Shown in pieces: positions 62,080 through 64,000 of a stretch of 64,000 nucleotides of DNA (within the stretch, counting starts at the first letter, position 1; each line of letters opens with the position of its first letter). Position numbers and translations under genes: made by a program. Source of the stretch: Closterium sp. NIES-65. Taxonomy: Eukaryota > Streptophyta > Zygnematophyceae > Desmidiales > Closteriaceae. The notes under the pieces are model-generated. The model ran no database searches. It had not been told where the DNA came from and worked only from the letters and a program-made list of their open reading frames with translations. The stretch lies in assembly GCA_948144175.1 (NCBI GenBank), contig CANXME010000062.1:434001-498000 (forward strand). Direction: 5' to 3'.

Positions 62080-62207
62080 TGTCAGATATATATGACATAG
62101 CTATTGTAGGCTATAGTGGGGTAGCACATATGGGGTACAGTTTTCTAGGGTTTGTATTTGTACCCAACTTTCACTTAGTCATTTTCATTCTCGTTCAAGT
62201 CTTCTCA
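62080..62207 (+). repeat. CopA7 3' LTR
   Basis: 128 bp, two differences from 48333-48460 (one A/G near the middle, one C/G near the end). AACAA follows. Confidence 0.95.
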
Positions 62208-62212
62208 AACAA

Positions 62213-62240
62213 GCAATATTAAAAGTGAATTTATGGGAGA
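62213..62240. other. Right flank of CopA7
   Basis: Short AT-rich stretch GCAATATTAAAAGTG and onward, which continues the 47696-48327 spacer if CopA7 is removed. It passes into GC-rich sequence at about 62241. Confidence 0.5.
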
Positions 62241-64000
62241 AGATGGTTATGCGCCGACCCGCTCTAGTCGCGTTCGTTCGTTACCACTCGTTCCACCGAT
62301 CCATTGCTCTCGTAGTGTAGCGACCTTCTCCCCCCCCCCCTCTTGCTGCCCGTCACGTTTCCAACACCGTGCTGAACATCGAGTCGCGTTTTTTTTTTCT
62401 CCCCCGCTGCCCGTCGAGTCGCGTTTTCTCCCCCGCTGCCCGTCGAGTCGTGATTCCTTCCCCCCCCCCCCCCCCCCCCCCCGCTACCCGTCGAATCGCG
62501 CCTTCCCCGGCCCCCGTCGCGTCGCACTCTCCCCGCCCGTCGCCCCGTCGTGCCCCCCCCCCCCGCTACTCGTCGCGACGCGCCCTCCCCCCGCTGCCCT
62601 AAACGCCCGTCGCGTCGCGCCTGCCCGCAGTCGCGTCCCTACCCCCGCCCTACGCGCCCACCGTGTCGTCCCTACGCCTGCGCAACCGCTGCGCCCACGC
62701 CTCCCCACGCCCTACACCCTGCGCCCGTTGCCCGTCACCTCCCTACGCTCTGCACCCTGCGCTCGCGCCTCCTTGCGCCTTGCGCTCGTTACCTCCCCGC
62801 GCCCTGCGCACTGCGCCTGTGTCACTCCGTGCCCTGCACCCTGCGCCTAAGTGCTCGCTACGCCCGTTTCTACGCACGCCCGCCCTTCGCCCGCTGTGCT
62901 GTCTTGTCTCTTTCTGCACGCGTGCCTGCTTGCTCGCACTGCCACGTCTGCTCGTTTTCTCCGCTGCTGCGCCTCCTTGTTAGGCCTGTTGCGAGCCCTC
63001 CCTCTGCTCTACTACGTGTCCTGTCGCTCATACTTCCACTATGGCGACGCCAAGAGTTATTCGTTTTGGCGCCGACGGTCGGCCCCTAGCGGCCCCGTCG
63101 CCGCCTATACGCGGCCCGGTCGCCGCCCCAATGTGGCCCCGTCGCTGCCCCTAGCGGCCCCATAGCCGCTCCCCTCCCTACGCGGCCCCGTCGCCACCCC
63201 TACGCGGCCCCGTCGCCACCCCTACGTGGCGCCGTCGCCACCCCTAGCGGCCCCGTCGCCGCCCCTAGCGGCCCCGTTGCCGCTGACCTCCCTAAGCGGC
63301 CCCGTTGCCGCCCCTACGCGGACCCGTCGCCGCCCCTACGCAGCCCCATCGTCGCCCCTAGCGGCCCCGTCGCCGCTCCCCTCCCTACGCGGCCCCGTCG
63401 CCCACCCTACGCGGCCTCGTAGCCGCCCCTACGCGGCCTCGTAGCCGCCCCAAGCGGCCCCGTCACCGCTCCCCTCCCTACGTGGCCCCGTCGCCGCACC
63501 TAGCGGCCCCGTCGCCGCCCCTACCCGGCCCCGTCGCTGACCCTAGCGGGCAGCCGAGCCGCCGAGCCACCCAACACCTGAGCCGCCGAGTCGCCCAGCA
63601 GCCGAGCCGCCCCTGGAGCAGCCACCACTGCAGCAGCCGCCCCTGGAGCAGCCGCCACTGCAGCAGCCGCCCCTGGAGCAGCCGCCACTACAGCAGCCGC
63701 CCCTGGAGCAGCCGCCACTTCAGCAGCCGCCCCTGGAGCAGCCGCCACTGCAGCAGCCGCCCCTGGAGCAGCCGCCACTGCAGCAGCCGCCCCTGGAGCA
63801 ACCGCCACTGCAGCAGCCGCCCCTGGAGCAGCCGCCACTGCAGAAGCCGCCCCAAGAGCAGCGGCCACTGCAGCAGCCGCCCATGGAGCAGCCGCCACTA
63901 CAGCAGCCACCCATGGAGCAGCCGCCCCTGGAGCAGCCACCCCTGCAGCTGCCGCGGAGCTCTCGCTCTACAATGCTAGTGGCATCGCTGTTGGCGCCGT
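62241..64000 (+). mobile_element. CopA8: leader of a further family A element (5' LTR not seen, 3' outside window)
   Basis: C-rich leader with runs of C (62329-62340, 62461-62482), then GCGCC(C)TGCGC/CCCTGCACCCTGCGC words (62690-62870). From 63070 to 63540 there is an array of GCGGCCCCGTCGCCGCCCC words. From 63605 to 63945 a 30-bp array (CTGGAGCAGCCGCCACTGCA type) is followed by CTGCAGCTGCCGCGGAGCTC. The last array and the sequence after it match CopA1 at 3360-4055 on the opposite strand, so the same subfamily lies at both window edges. I find no LTR or PBS in 62213-62300, so the 5' end may be truncated. Confidence 0.65.

Larger units (their letters stand above)
48333..62207 (+). mobile_element. 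CopA7: Ty1/copia retrotransposon, family A, complete ends, split by CopC2
   Basis: Own sequence is 48333-53881 and 60287-62207, with AACAA duplicated exactly at 48328-48332 and 62208-62212. The 128-bp LTRs differ at two positions by my reading. The order is LTR, PBS, minisatellite leader, gag, protease, integrase, linker, RT, RNase H, 3' UTR, PPT, LTR. CopC2 is inserted in the codon region after LDIP of RT. Several stops and frameshifts are present despite the similar LTRs. This is the best reference copy for family A. Confidence 0.95.

Overview
This window is a dense nest of LTR retrotransposons with no recognisable host gene, rRNA, tRNA or CRISPR array. It comes from a eukaryotic nuclear genome. 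The elements have plant-type Ty1/copia order (gag, protease, integrase, reverse transcriptase, RNase H). Most have primer-binding sites resembling the plant initiator-Met-tRNA type, and there is one Ty3/gypsy chromovirus. The GC-rich codon use and decay pattern fit a green plant or streptophyte alga, but I cannot name the species. All element names below are mine.

Three copia families and one gypsy element are present. Family A has LTRs of only about 125-132 bp and GC-rich minisatellite leaders 5' of gag. Family B has LTRs of about 740-800 bp, and family C about 774-820 bp. Layout: CopA1 (minus) runs off the left edge, and CopA2 (minus, 4313-10581) sits in its leader. A short AT-rich spacer follows (11066-11678). 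CopA3 (plus, from about 11679 to 32898) contains CopA4 (13122-28621), which contains CopB1 (13536-22565), which contains CopC1 (minus, 16903-22340). The RT gene of CopA3 is cut by the gypsy element GyA (32899-38812). CopB2 (38813-44261) lies in the last bases of GyA's 3' LTR. CopB2 is cut off at a coding-free family A derivative, CopA5 (44262 to about 47235). A minus-strand end fragment, CopA6 (47330-47695), and an AT-rich spacer follow. CopA7 (plus, 48333-62207) has 128-bp LTRs and the target duplication AACAA. It is split in its RT gene by CopC2 (plus, 53882-60286), which has 774-bp LTRs and the target duplication ATCCC. CopA8 (plus) runs off the right edge.

All copies look defective. CopC2 is the least damaged: its gag-pol frame has one internal stop, plus substitutions in the zinc knuckle, protease and integrase-zinc motifs. 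Exact target duplications at CopA7, CopC2 and CopB1, and a near match at CopA2, let the insertion order be read directly.

The observations most worth following are in family A. A short motif, PQ(Q/E)LREW(Y/F), occurs both near the C-terminal end of gag and in the integrase-RT linker, and is triplicated in gag of some copies. A stop codon sits at the same gag/protease position in three of four copies. Each copy carries a different GC-rich minisatellite leader, and some copies have lost the N-terminal gag domain beside a stop-free repeat. Across all families, premature stops are mostly TAG at positions where relatives have CAG or CTGG, as expected from cytosine deamination at CHG sites.
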